From Scylla paramamosain (Eukaryota > Arthropoda > Malacostraca > Decapoda > Portunidae): a stretch of DNA of 64,000 nt. The stretch lies in the NCBI RefSeq assembly GCF_035594125.1, contig NC_087186.1:2209728-2273727 (forward strand), read 5' to 3'. This document shows positions 11,870-26,587 of the stretch, piece after piece. Each line of letters begins with the position of its first letter. Within the stretch, counting starts at the first letter, position 1. A program made the position numbers and the translations under genes. A model generated the notes under the pieces. The model was not told where the DNA came from, did no database searches, and was given only the letters and a program-made list of their open reading frames with translations.

Positions 11870-14721
11870 CTCTCAAAAATTCATCTGCATTAGCATCAGA
11901 GTCCCCATCTGTTGAAGGGACCAGAATTGTCCCCAGGTCGGACTGCCCTTCTGACAACGACACTAAGTGTCTTGACAACTCCCTCAACTTTTTCTTTATT
12001 AATTTCTGCAGCATTCGCGGTGTAAGATCTAATTTTCAATTTATAAAACATCACCTCTCCTCTTCTAAGCCTCATCTTCTTTTCCTCACTGAAATTCAGG
12101 TGTCTGAGGCAACTGACAGTGGCCACTTTTCTGTTCCCTCCTACTTTCTCTATCCTGATTTTCAGTCTAAAACTGGATGTTGCGATTATGTGCGCAACGA
12201 CTTAACTTGCTTTCGTGCCCACACACTTGAATCTACAGAGTCACTCTCAAACTAAATTTATCTGTTATGTATACCTCTCACATAACTCCTCTGATTATAA
12301 GAAATTCTTTGACTACTTAACTTCTAAAGTGGAGGACATTCTGACTCTGTTCCCTTTTGCAGAGAACTCCATTCTTGATTTCTTCAATGTTTTTTCTCTC
12401 TTGTTTACTTCAATGTTCACCACCAAATTTGGCTTTCCTCTCCCTTCACTGACCATCCTGGTGAACTAGCCTTCAACTTTGGTATGCTCCATGACCTAGA
12501 GGAATTGGTGCAGTACCCTAATCGTATTCCTGACCGTCTTGGAGATACGTCCAACATTTTAGACCTTTTCCTGACATCTAATCCTTATGCTTACGCTGTC
12601 ACCTTCTCTTCTCCGTTGAGCTCCTCCGATCACAATCTCATATCTGTATCTTGTTCTTTCGCTCCAGTCCCTCCTAAGGATCAACCTAAGCGGTGCCTCT
12701 TGCGTTTTGCCTTTGCTACTTGGAAGGATGTGAGGAGGTATTTTCCTGATTTCTTTGGAATGACTACTGCTTCCGTGTCAGAGACCCATCTTTGTGTGCC
12801 GAGTGCATAACAGAGGCGATTTAGTCTGGCGTGGAGGTGTACATTACTCACTCTTTTTCTCCATCTAAACCTTCCAAACCTTAGTTTAATACAGATTGTT
12901 CTCGTACTGTACATTATAGAGAGGTGGCCCGCAAAAGGTACTTAAGCCTTCCATCACCAGAATCTCATGGACGTTATATTTCTACCCGGAACCATGACAA
13001 ATCTGTTCTCCAAGTAGTCAAAAACTTCTTTATTAACAGAAAGTGTGAAAATCTTTCAAGATCTAACTCCCTTCGTGACTTGTGGCATCTAGCTAAAAAT
13101 ATCTCCAATAACATTGTTTCTTCTCTCCCTTTTTTATGTTAACCAGATAGCATCACTGGTATCACATCTATATCTAAAGCTGAACTCTTCGATTAAACAT
13201 TTGCTAAAAACTCTAGCTTGGACGATTGAAAGTTTGTTCCTCTCTCTCCTCCGCGCTCTGACTACTTCATGCTATCTATTAAAATTCTTCGCAATGATGT
13301 TTTCCATGCCCTCGCTGACCTAGACTCTCGGAAGGCTTATGGACCTGATGGGGTCCTTCCTATGGTACTCCGAAGCTGTGCCTACTCAATCTCTTATAGC
13401 TCTGTCTGTCAACATTTACCTTTCCTTGTTGCTGGAAGTTTGCCTACATTTAGATTATTCCTAAAGTGGGTGACCGTTCTAATCCCTCAAACTAATGTCC
13501 TATTGCTTTAATATCCTGCCTATCTAAAGTCTTTAATCTATCCTCAACAGGAAAATTTTTAAACATCTATCACTTAACAACCTTCTATCTGATCGCCAGT
13601 GTTGGTTCCGTCAAGGCTGTTCTATTGGTGATCTTTTGGCTTACATTAATGAATCTTGTCATCTTTTTTTTTTTTTTGAGATTTTGCTGAAACTTTTGCT
13701 GTTGCCTTGGATATATGTAATGCTTTTGATAGATTTTGGCACAAAGCTTTGTTTTCCAAACTACCTTCCTACGGATTCTATTCTTCTCTCTGCAACGTCA
13801 TCTCAAGTTACCTTTCTGACCATTCTATTGCTGCTGTGTTAGACGTTTACTTTTCTTCTCCTAAATCTATTAACAGTGGTGTTTCCTAGGTATCTGTACT
13901 TTCACCCACTCTCTTCTTATTATTTATGAATGACTTTTTAAACCACACTTCTTGTCCTATTCACTCCTACGTTGATGATACCACCCTGCACTTTTCCATG
14001 TCTTTTAATTTTCGTCGAGGAAGTAAACATTTCACGCAGGGAAGACACAGATCGCCCGGCTTCTAATCTTTCTAAAATTTCTGATTGGGGCAAAGCAAAC
14101 TTGGTATTGTTCAATGCCTCAAAAACTCAATTCCTCCATCTATCACCTCGACACAGCCTTCCAGACAAATATCTCCTCTTCTTCAGTGTCACTCAACTAT
14201 CTCCCTCTTCTACACTGAACATCCTCGGTCTGTCCTTTACTTATAATCTGAACTGGAAACTTCACATCACATCTCTAGCGTTAGGTAGTATTTTTCTCAT
14301 CCCCCAGCAGTTAACTGTGTACAGGGGCCTTATCCGTCCATGTATGGAATATGCTTTACATGTCTCGGGGGATTCCACTCATACCGCTCTTCTAGACATT
14401 GTGAAATCTAAAGTTTTTCGTCTTATCAACTCTTCTCTAACTGACTCTCTTCAGCCTCTCTCTCATCGCCGCAATGTTGTATCTCTAGCTGTCTACGGCT
14501 ATTTTCATGCTAACTGCTTCTCTAATCTTGCTAACTGCATACCTCCCCTCCTCCCGCGGCCTCGCTGCACAATACTTTCTTCTTTCTCTCACCCTATTCT
14601 GTCCACCTCTCTAATGCAAGAGTTAACCAGTATTCTCTTAATATCTGGAACTCCTTGCCTGCTTCTGTATTTCCACCTTCCTATGACTTGAATTCCTTAA
14701 AGAGGGAGGTTTCTTATCCAC

Positions 14722-14722
<1 letters not shown>
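11764..14722 (+). mobile_element. LINE-A copy 2 (decayed; endonuclease and RT)
   Basis: It starts within the 5' untranslated region directly after copy 1 and covers almost the whole ORF in several broken frames: endonuclease pieces at 12215-12810, RT pieces from 13269 (RKAYGPDGV), and the C-terminal part at 13972-14691. The RT active site reads YVDD where most copies read YADD. An (AC)n expansion at 11802-11866 enlarges a short CA run of the leader. The 3' untranslated region is absent; the copy ends at the last codons and passes into a (CTA)n array. Confidence 0.85.
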
Positions 14723-14957
<235 letters not shown>

Positions 14958-15074
14958 GTATTGTAATAGTAATCATGTTCAAACAATGGCATATTGCTTT
15001 GATTTCTCTATCAATTAGAATCTGAACGAGATTATAATAGAGAATGCATACGCCCATCCTCCTGCCCCTTTTCA

Positions 15075-15385
15075 CTTCCTTTCGTGTCAAGGGAGGTTTG
15101 TCCAGCCTTGTTTTCCACGCTCAGGTCACCACCTCGCTGCATTTAGCCATCGCAGATACGTCTCGCTATCCCCGATCGCAGCAACGCGCAGGGGTGTGTT
15201 TCCATCACTGTTCCTGTCGGTGAGAGACAAGTCTGCCCCCACCAGCTGCTTCAATACTTCCACGTGTCCATGGTAACTGTCGAAGTGCACCGGTAGTGTG
15301 CCTCGAGGTGTGCAGGAGTGGGAGGGATGAAAGCCGCCAAACACTGTTGGTGGCCAGACGCTGCTCCATGGTGGAGAGCTGTCAT
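15075..15385 (-). pseudogene. Ankyrin-repeat gene fragment with a frameshift
   Basis: On the minus strand one frame reads GTLPVHFDSYHGHVEVLKQL, then GADLSLTDRNSDGNTPLRVA, then ETYLRWLNAARW and a stop. These match the ankyrin consensus (G-TPLH-A..GH.evv..Ll..GAD...D..GnTPLh.Aa). Just beyond, another frame continues the repeat as DLSVENKAGQTSLD, so one or two bases have been lost near 15130. It is either a decayed exon of a host ankyrin protein or a copied fragment. No splice sites were clear. Confidence 0.7.
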
Positions 15386-15387
15386 TC

Positions 15388-15389
<2 letters not shown>

Positions 15390-15422
<33 letters not shown>

Positions 15423-15459
15423 AGGAAGTAAGATTATGTTTTTATTATTAATGTTATTA

Positions 15460-15526
<67 letters not shown>

Positions 15527-15538
15527 TATTATTATTAC

Positions 15539-15587
<49 letters not shown>

Positions 15588-15770
15588 TATATATTTGTTT
15601 GTACATCTCTTCGTTCTACTGTGTCACGCCTTGGTATCATATCTAAACATTTTGACGAAGCTCCTTCTTCCTTCTATACTTCCTCATCCTTCTCCTCCTT
15701 CACCTCCTTTTTCTTTTCTTCTTCCTCCTCCTCCTCCTTCTCCTCCTCCCCCTCTTCCTCCTTAGTCAGA
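15390..15770. repeat. (GT)n, (ATT)n and polypyrimidine tracts
   Basis: (GT)n at 15391-15421, (ATT)n at about 15443-15588, and a TTC/CTC-rich tract at 15655-15767. Confidence 0.95.
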
Positions 15771-15790
15771 TTTATTTATTTTTTTTTTAA

Positions 15791-15868
15791 GGTCAGAGGT
15801 TCTTCTCGAAGTCAGAAGCTCTTCTTGAAGGTCAGAGCTCTTGTCGAAGTCAGAGGCTCTTCTCAAAA
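15791..15868. repeat. Four-unit 19-20 bp minisatellite
   Basis: Four head-to-tail units start at 15791, 15811, 15830 and 15849, each of the form GGTCAGAGGCTCTTCTCGAA with a few changes. Confidence 0.85.
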
Positions 15869-15869
15869 G

Positions 15870-18800
15870 TACCAAAATATGAGCCGGAAATATAAATCAA
15901 AATAAGAAAAAATATAATTTCCGATATCATTCCCAGAACTGACACGGTTAGAATATTTTATGATAATGCGTTCAGCACAAATTTGAGGCTCATCAATCTA
16001 TGCATATAGGAAGGAATTCAGTTTACAAATTTCTAGAGCAACTTCTATGATCAGGGAACTTTGTTCAGAAAGGATGGATTACACTTGAATTCTGTAGGGT
16101 CAGCAAGACTTGGACGCCTCTTTCATGAGGTGGTGAATTACTATAAATAAAAAAAAAAATAAAAAAAACGTCGGTCAACAGGAACATCCAACGATAGCGT
16201 AGGAATTAATGACGAAAGTGCCCCATCTGTTTGCGAGAATCTCAAGTTTTGTTATGTCAATGCACGGAGTTTGAGAAATCAATTTCAGGACTTGGAACAG
16301 ATCGTTTACAAGGAGAAACAGGATGTTATCGGAGTGATGGAATCCTGGATTAATATATCAAACAAAGATTTCTTAAATGAATTTGCACTTTCAGGATACA
16401 TCTTGACTCAAACCTGATTTCAGGATACATCAGACTCAAACTATAGATAACCAACTTTATGAGCAAATAGCAGAAATTTGTAACTAAAATGAGTCAATTA
16501 TTGTGGGAAACTTTAATTTACCAGGGGCGATCTTTTAAATTTACATTTGGGATAGCAACTTGTACATTAACGTACAGGAAAGTAGTCTACACCAACTTGT
16601 AATGCAGCCAACAAGAGATGAAAATATATTAGATCTTATATTAACGATAAATGAAAACATCGTTAGTAATTTAGAAGTCGGACCAGTATTCAGATTCAGT
16701 GACCACCGGGTATGGATATAAATAAATCTACAGTAAATAAAAGTAAAAGAAACATCTTGGCCAACTGTGACTGAAATGTAAACTTAGAAAGTACTAAAAT
16801 AACGTGGCGTAGAAAAAAAAATTACTTCAGACCTTAACACAGCTCTTGTAAAATATATTCCATTGAAAAATAGGCAAAAAATCATTAACAATAAATCCAA
16901 ATGGTGGAACGCGGACATCAAAAACAGCTTCTCAGCCAAACAACGCTAGTATCATAAATACAAACAGACCAATAAGTAACGATGACAAAACAGATCATGA
17001 TCGATTGCGTTGTCATTGTAAAAAAAAAATAAATAAATAAAATAAATAAATAAAAATTATGAGTCAATAAGAGAAATTTTAAACTTCATAATGCTAATTT
17101 TTGTAAAACAAATCCAAGGAATTCTTCAGCTACATTAAAAATAAAAGATTTTAACCTCTAAAATGGGTATCTTGTCTTGAAAAATGGGAAACACACTGAC
17201 AATGAAATTTAAATGGCTGAAAATCTAAACGACTACTTTGCATCCATATTCACTAAGGAAAAAAAATATATAATAATTGAATATCTACCTCACATTCAAA
17301 CCCTAAAATAACAACTATTTTTTTTAAGCACGTGTACTTTCCAGAAAAGAAATAAATAAAATAATAATAATAGGTGCGATTAATAAAATTAAAATAAACA
17401 AAAGACCAGGACAGGTTAAAATTTCCCTACGAACATTGAAGGGGGCTAAAAACGAACCTGCTAATCCTTTATCCATATTATTCAACAAATCATTAAACAT
17501 TCGGCAAGTCCCAGATAAATGAAAACTAGCTAATGTTACACCTATCTTTAGAAAAGGTGATAAATCTCAACCTCATAATTACCGTCCCATAAGCTTCACA
17601 TCTGTGGTGGGTAAACTTATGAAATGATAATAATAATAAGGGATAAAACAGCAGGATTCTTGGAAAGTAACCATGTGATAAAAGATACTCAACATGAATT
17701 TAAAAATAAACGTTAATTTTTTACGAATTTATTGGACTTTTTTCATGATGTCTATAACATATATGATAGTACTAGTGAAGTAGATAAACTTTATTTTGAT
17801 TTTCAAAAGGCATTTCATAAAGTTCCTCATAAGCGTCACTTACATAAAAGATAAAGCCCACAGCACATCATGTAACCTCGCTGCGTGGACAGAGGATTAG
17901 TTGACAGACCACAAATAGCGAATAGTAATTAGCTGAAATTCCTCAAATTGGATCAATGTAAGTAGTGGCATTCTTCAAGGATCAGTCTTAGGACTGATCT
18001 TTTGAATAGAGAGATCTCTTGAATAGAGAGATCTTAGGAACTGACTCTTTATAATATATATCGTTGACATTGATGAAGGGATGATAAGTAAACTGTCAAA
18101 ATTCGCAGATGATACTAAAAATAAAAAGGCTGACTCACCAAACCAACGTCAGAGTTTGCAAAAGGACATAGACACTTTCACTGAATAGCCTGAAAAGTGA
18201 CTTATGAACATTAATTACATATTGGAAATAGTAATCCGCAGGATAATTATAAAATGGGTAACACCCTCATCGAAAGTGTGAATGCTAAAAAAAAGATTTG
18301 GGAGTTCTAGTACCAACAGATCTAAATTAAACCAAGCAAACATTGCACTGAAGTCGTTAAAGGTGCCAATAAATTAATAAGTTTTATAGGAAGATTTCAC
18401 CTTCAAGGTGAAGATTTCACCTTCACCTTCACCTTTATAGGAAGGTTTCACCTTCAAGTCTGAGAATATCATTTTGGCCTTATGTAACTCACTCGTAGGT
18501 TCTCATTTTGAATACAATGTACAGTTTTGGTCACCCTACTAGAAAAAATGATATGGAGAAATTTGAAAAAAAAAATCGAAAATAGAGTAACAAAAATAAG
18601 GCTTCGCAATAAACCCTACAAGTAACGCCTTAAAAAAACTAAATCTATCCTTCCAATCGAAACGCAGATTAAGAGTGGATTTGATATTGCTTTACAAAAT
18701 TTTTAAATGTTTCACAAATATGAAACCTGAATTCTATCTAACACTGATCCTCATTTTACAAGAAACAATGGTTTTAAAATAATAGGTAAAGTATTTCAAA

Positions 18801-19340
18801 CAAATAAACCCAAATATTTCTTCTTCAAATGTGTCATAAATATCTGGAATTGTTTTCCATCAAGGGTCATTAACCAGAAAGTAATCCCAGGTTGTTGTTG
18901 TTCATGTCTGAATAACGAACACGTTCACTCCGTACTATCATCTCATAAGGGTATATTTCACTAAGGAAGGGAAATAATTGTTATGTAACAAAGATTAAAC
19001 TTTAAAGAGACCTTAATGATGGCTTGTTTTGCGGCTACTTACTGCTGACCTGTCATAGTTATGGTAAAGGAATGAACTCCTTGCAGATCAACTTACACTT
19101 CACTATAATCATCTAGTTAAATGTATCTCAGTGAATAAAATTTTTGAAGAAGCGTCTCATCAGATGACACGAATGTAAGGATTGTATGTAGATTGCATGT
19201 AGGAGAAGTAGACCTCATGTCTCTTCCTTTTCTCTCAAATTCCATGTTGTATCATTTCCCTTTTCCGGGTAGCTTCGGTTGGAGGGACAGTGGGGGTTAG
19301 GGAGGAGCCTTCTCCTGTTGCTATTCTGGCTCTCTTACTT
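15870..19340 (+). mobile_element. LINE-C: decayed CR1-like non-LTR retrotransposon
   Basis: No long frame survives, but pieces in several frames give an ordered element. About 15890-16150: ORF1 end with an SGNH-esterase-like block, RKDGLHLNSVGSARLGRLFH. From 16241: endonuclease, KFCYVNARSLRNQFQDLEQI, then a GNFNLPG block and RFSDHR, which match AP-type endonuclease motifs. From 17390: RT, with KLANVTPIFRKGDKSQPHNY, FDFQKAFHKVPH, ILQGSVLG and FADDT. The tail from 18890 to about 19340 looks like 3' untranslated region. ORF1 esterase plus these RT blocks fits the CR1/L2 group. Stops are frequent, so the insertion is old. Confidence 0.8.
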
Positions 19341-19394
19341 ATAGAGAGGAATAATTACACAAACAGACTAGTAAGGACCTCAGGGTCTGTTGCT

Positions 19395-20371
<977 letters not shown>

Positions 20372-20423
20372 TATGATTGTTGTTGTTGTTGTTGTTATTG
20401 TTTTTAGTATATGTAATGATAAC

Positions 20424-22190
<1,767 letters not shown>

Positions 22191-22195
22191 GGTTT

Positions 22196-23688
22196 AGTAG
22201 GAGGAGGAAGTAGACACCTGCCAAAACGATAAGTACTCCCAGTAAGTTCTAACGCACTGTTCAGAGGGTGCTGTGAACTTATCATTAAACCCAGCTGTGA
22301 ACTCACTGAACGTTTCCCTTCGTGTCTCACAACATAAGGAGGCAGTCACAGCCTATCCTCTAAAGACAACTCTCTTCCTCCACACAAAACTACAAGCACC
22401 TAATAACACACACACCCTTCACTCAAAATATTCAAAATCATCATGGCGACTCCTACACAAGCTTCGGAGTCCCCATCTGGGGAGTGAACCATAAATGTCC
22501 CCAGGTCGGACTGACTTTCTGTCGACGACCCTAAGTGTCTTGACACCCCTCAACTTTTTCTTCATTAACTTCTGCAACATTCGCGATCTAAGGTCTAATT
22601 TTCAATCTGTAGAACAGCACCTCTCCTCTTCTAAACCTCATCTTCTTTTCCTCACTCAAACTCAGGTGTCTGACGCAACTGACAGTAGCCCCTTTTCTGT
22701 TCCCTCCTACTTTCTCTATTCTCATTTTCAATCCAAAGCTGGATGTTGCGTTTATGTGCGCATTGACTTAACCTGCTCTCGTGCCCAAGCTCTTGAATCT
22801 TCCGAGTTTTCCACCATCTGGCTACGACTACACAGTCACTCTCAAACTAAATTTATCTGTACTGTATACCTTTCACCTAACTCCTCTATCTATAAGAAAT
22901 TCTTTGACTACTTAACTTCCAAAGTGGAGCACATTCTGACCCTCTTCCATTTTGCAGAGATTTCCATTCTTGGAGACTTCAGTGTTCACCACCAGCTTCC
23001 TTTTCCTTCACTGACCATCCTGATGAACTAGCCTTCAACTTTGCTATCCTCCACGACCTAGAGCAACAGGTGCAACACTCTACTCGTATTCCTGACCGTC
23101 TTGAAGATACGCCCAACATTCTTGACCTATCCCAGCCCTCTAACACTTCTGCTTATGCTGTCACCCATTCTTCTCAGTTGGGCTTCTCTGATCACAATCT
23201 TATATCTGTATCTTGTCCTATCGCTCCAATCCCTCCTCAGGATCCCCCTAAACGAAAATGCCTCTGGCGTTTTGCCTCTGCTAGTTGGGGACACCTGAGG
23301 AGGTATTTTGCTGATTTTCCTTGGAATGACTACTGCTTCCTTGTCTTCCTTGTCTTTGTGTGCTGAGCGCATAACAGAGGTGATAGTGTCTGGTATGGAG
23401 GTTTACATTCCTCACTCTTTTTCTCGACCTACACCTTCTAAACCTTGGTTTAAAACAGCTTGTTCTTGTGCTATACATGATAGAGAGGTAGCCCAAAGAA
23501 TCTCCAGAATCTCATGCACTTTATATTTCTGACCGGAACCATGCCAAGTCTGTTCTCCATCTAGCCAAAAACTCCTTCATTAACAGAAAGTGTCAAAACC
23601 CTTTAAGATCTAACTCCCCTCGTGACTTCTGGCATCTAGCCAAAAATATCTTCAATAACTTTGCTTCTTCTTCTTTCCCTCTTTTATT
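22196..23688 (+). mobile_element. LINE-A copy 3 (5' part, 3'-truncated)
   Basis: It has a complete LINE-A 5' end and leader, then ATG at 22443 ([14 protein letters not shown]), where a TGA follows after 14 codons. The endonuclease continues in an open frame at 22495-23031 ([33 protein letters not shown]) and in other frames to 23532. It ends in the endonuclease-RT linker and passes directly into the leader of copy 4. Like copy 1 it has lost its 3' half. Confidence 0.85.
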
Positions 23689-23689
23689 T

Positions 23690-25272
23690 CAAAAAACGTT
23701 ATTTCAACGATAATTACTTCCAGTGAGGTCTAAAGCTCTGGATCAGGAGGTGCTGTGAATTTATCATTAAACCCAGCTGTGACCTCACTGAACGTTTCTC
23801 TTTGTGTCTCACAACACGAAAGGGGCAGTCACAGCCTGCTCTCTAAAGACAACTCCACACAAAACTACAAGCACCTAATAACACAAACCCTTCACTCAAA
23901 ATTTCAAAATTATCAAGGCCTACCTTACACCAGTCCCCATATGGGAAGGGATTCACAAATGTCCCCAGCTCTCAATCCCCTTCTGACAACGACCCTAAGT
24001 GTCTTGACACTCCCCTCAATTTTTTCTTCATTAACTTCTGCAACATTCGCGATCTAAGATCTAATTTTCAATCTGTACAACACCACCTCTCCTCTTCTAA
24101 ATCTCATCTTCTTTTCCTCACTGAAACTCAGACGTCTGAGACAACTGACATTAGCCTCCTTTCTGTTCCCTCCTACTTTCTCTATCCTCATTCTTAATCC
24201 AAAGCTGGATGTTGCGTTTATGTGCACAACGACTTAAATTGCTCTCGTGCCCACGCTCTTGAATCTTCAGAGTTTTCCACCATGTGGCTACGACTTCAGA
24301 GTCACTCTCAAACTAAATTTATCTGTGCTGTATACTTCTCACCTAATTCCTCTGATTATAAGAAATTCTTTGACCACTTAACTTCCAAACTGGAGCACAT
24401 TGTGACTCTCTTCCCTTTTGAAGAGATCTCCATTCTTGGAGACTTCAGTGTTCACCACCAGCTTTGGCTTTCCTCTCCTTTCACTGACCATCCTGATGAA
24501 CTAGCCTTCAACTTTGCTATCCTCCACGTCCTAGAGCAATTGGTGCAACACCCTACTCGTATTCCAGACCGTCTTAGAGATACACCCAACATTCTTGACC
24601 TTTTCCTGAACTGTAATCCTTCTGCTGATGTTTTTTTTCTCCGTTGGGCTCTTCCGATCACAATTTCGTATCTGTATCTTGTCCTAACGCTTGAATCCCT
24701 CCTCAGGATCCCCCTAAGCGAAGGTGCCTCTGGCGTTTTGCCTCTGCTAGTTGGGAGGACCTGAGGAAGTATTTTACTGATTTTCCTTGAAATGACTACT
24801 GTTTCCATGTAAGAGACCCGTCTTTGTATGCCGAGGGCATAACAGAGGTGATAGTGTCTAGTATGGAGGTTTACATTCCTCACTCTCTTTCTCGACCTAA
24901 ACCTTCCAAACCTTGGTTTAACACAGCTCGTACTCCTGTTGTACATGATAGAGAGGTGACCCAAAAAAGTTACTTAAGCATTCCTTGAACAGAATCTCAT
25001 GCACTTTATATTTCTGCCCGGAACCATACCAAGTCGTTTCTCTAACTAGCCAAAAATTCTTCATCAACAGTAAGTGACAAAATCTTTCAAGATCTAACTC
25101 CCCTCGTGACTTTTAGCATCTAGCCAAAAATATCTCCAATAACTTTGCTTTTTCTTCTTTCCCTCCTTTATGTCAACCAGATGGCACCACTGCTATCACA
25201 TCTGTTTCTAATGCTGAACTCTTAGCTCAAACCTTTGCTAAAAACTCTACCTTGGATGGATCTGGGCTTAAC
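23690..25272 (+). mobile_element. LINE-A copy 4 (5' part, 3'-truncated)
   Basis: It starts a few bases inside the LINE-A 5' end (CGATAATTACTTCCAGTGAG) and runs through leader, endonuclease (open piece 24222-24764, [18 protein letters not shown]) and linker to 25272, where a LINE-B fragment on the other strand begins. It shares private changes with copy 5, for example a shortened segment CCAGTCCCCATATGGGAAGG near the ORF start. Confidence 0.85.
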
Positions 25273-25707
25273 ATAAGAACATACTAAATAAGGGAAACTG
25301 CAACAAGCGGCCATTCTTACACGTGGCAGTCCCTGTATGAAATATACCTACCTATTTTCATCTATTATCCCCATCCATAAACCTGTCTAATCTTCTCTTA
25401 AAGCTCCCCAATATTTTAGGACTAACAACATGATTACTGAGTCCGTTCCACTCATCTACCACTCTATTTGAGAACCTATTTTTTTTCCTATCTCCTTCCT
25501 AAACCTAAATTTTTCAAGCTTGAACCCGTTATTTCTTGTTCTACCCTGGTTGCTGATCCTAAGAATTTTGCCTACATCCCCCTTGTTACTATTTAAAGAC
25601 TTCTATCATGTCCCCTCTTAACCTACGTCTTTCTAAAGAATGTAAATTTAACAACTTCAATCTCGCCTCGTAAGGAATACTCCTCACCCCCTGTATCCTT
25701 TTAGCTT
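25273..25707 (-). mobile_element. LINE-B 3' fragment
   Basis: Read on the minus strand this is the end of a CR1-like RT ORF and its 3' tail. It contains the segments GDV, GFKLEKF, NRFSNRVVDEWN and LSNHVV, then the tail with GGGACTGCCACGTG and a terminal CTTATGTTAAG. The same sequence in plus orientation appears at 55794-56560. It lies exactly between two oppositely oriented LINE-A 5' halves. Confidence 0.75.
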
Positions 25708-26240
25708 TGGATCAAGAATGAGGATAGAGAAAGTAGGAGGGAACAGAAAAGAGGCTACTATGAGTTGCCTCAGACGTCTAAGTTTCAGTGAGGAAAAGAA
25801 GATGAGATTTAGAAGAGAAGAGGTGGTGTTGTACAGATTGAAAATTAGATCTTAGACCGCGAATGTTGCAGAAGTTAATGAAGAAAGAGTTGAAGGGAGT
25901 GTCAAGATACTTAGGGTCGTTGTCAGAAGGGCAGTGAGAGCTGGGGACATTTGTGAACCCCTTCCCATATGGGGACTGGTGTAGGATAGGCCTTGATAAT
26001 TTTGAAATTTTGAGTGAAGGGTTTGTGTTATTAGATGCTTGTAGTTTTGTGTGGAGGAAGAGTTGTCTTTAGAGGGCAGACTGTGACTGCCCCCTTCGTG
26101 TTGTGAGACACAAACAGAAACGTTCAGTGAGGTCACAGCTGGGTTTGATGATAAGTTCACAGCACCCCCTGATCCAGAGCTTTAGACCTCACTGGGAGTA
26201 ATTATCGTTTCAGCAGGTGCCTACTGCCTCGTCCTGCTCC
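25708..26240 (-). mobile_element. LINE-A copy 5 (5' end only)
   Basis: This is the minus-strand LINE-A 5' untranslated region and first ~100 codons, running from the 5' end at about 26240 to 25708 in the endonuclease. An out-of-ORF frame at 25852-26160 matches the equivalent region of copy 4 very closely, including shared indels, so copies 4 and 5 form an inverted pair. Confidence 0.85.
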
Positions 26241-26269
26241 TCCTTCTCCTCCTACTACTACTACTAGTA

Positions 26270-26327
<58 letters not shown>

Positions 26328-26491
26328 GAAGAAGAAGAAGAAGAATAACAATAATAATAACAAGGCTAAAATCACTCCCTCTTAAACTCAAATAATTGTA
26401 TCTCTAAGAAATGCTGTTACAAATAATGCTACTATAGCCAATAATACTTATAGTGCCACTTCTAGTACTACTACTACTACTGCTAATACTG

Positions 26492-26522
<31 letters not shown>

Positions 26523-26587
26523 TACAACTACTACTACAACTACTACGACAATTATCACCAATAATGCTTATTTTGCAACTTTTATCA
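26241..26587. repeat. Triplet-repeat spacer (CTA, AAT, GAA)
   Basis: Short arrays of CTA, AAT (26265-26325), GAA and TAC (26455-26550) separated by degenerate sequence. No gene was seen. Confidence 0.85.
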
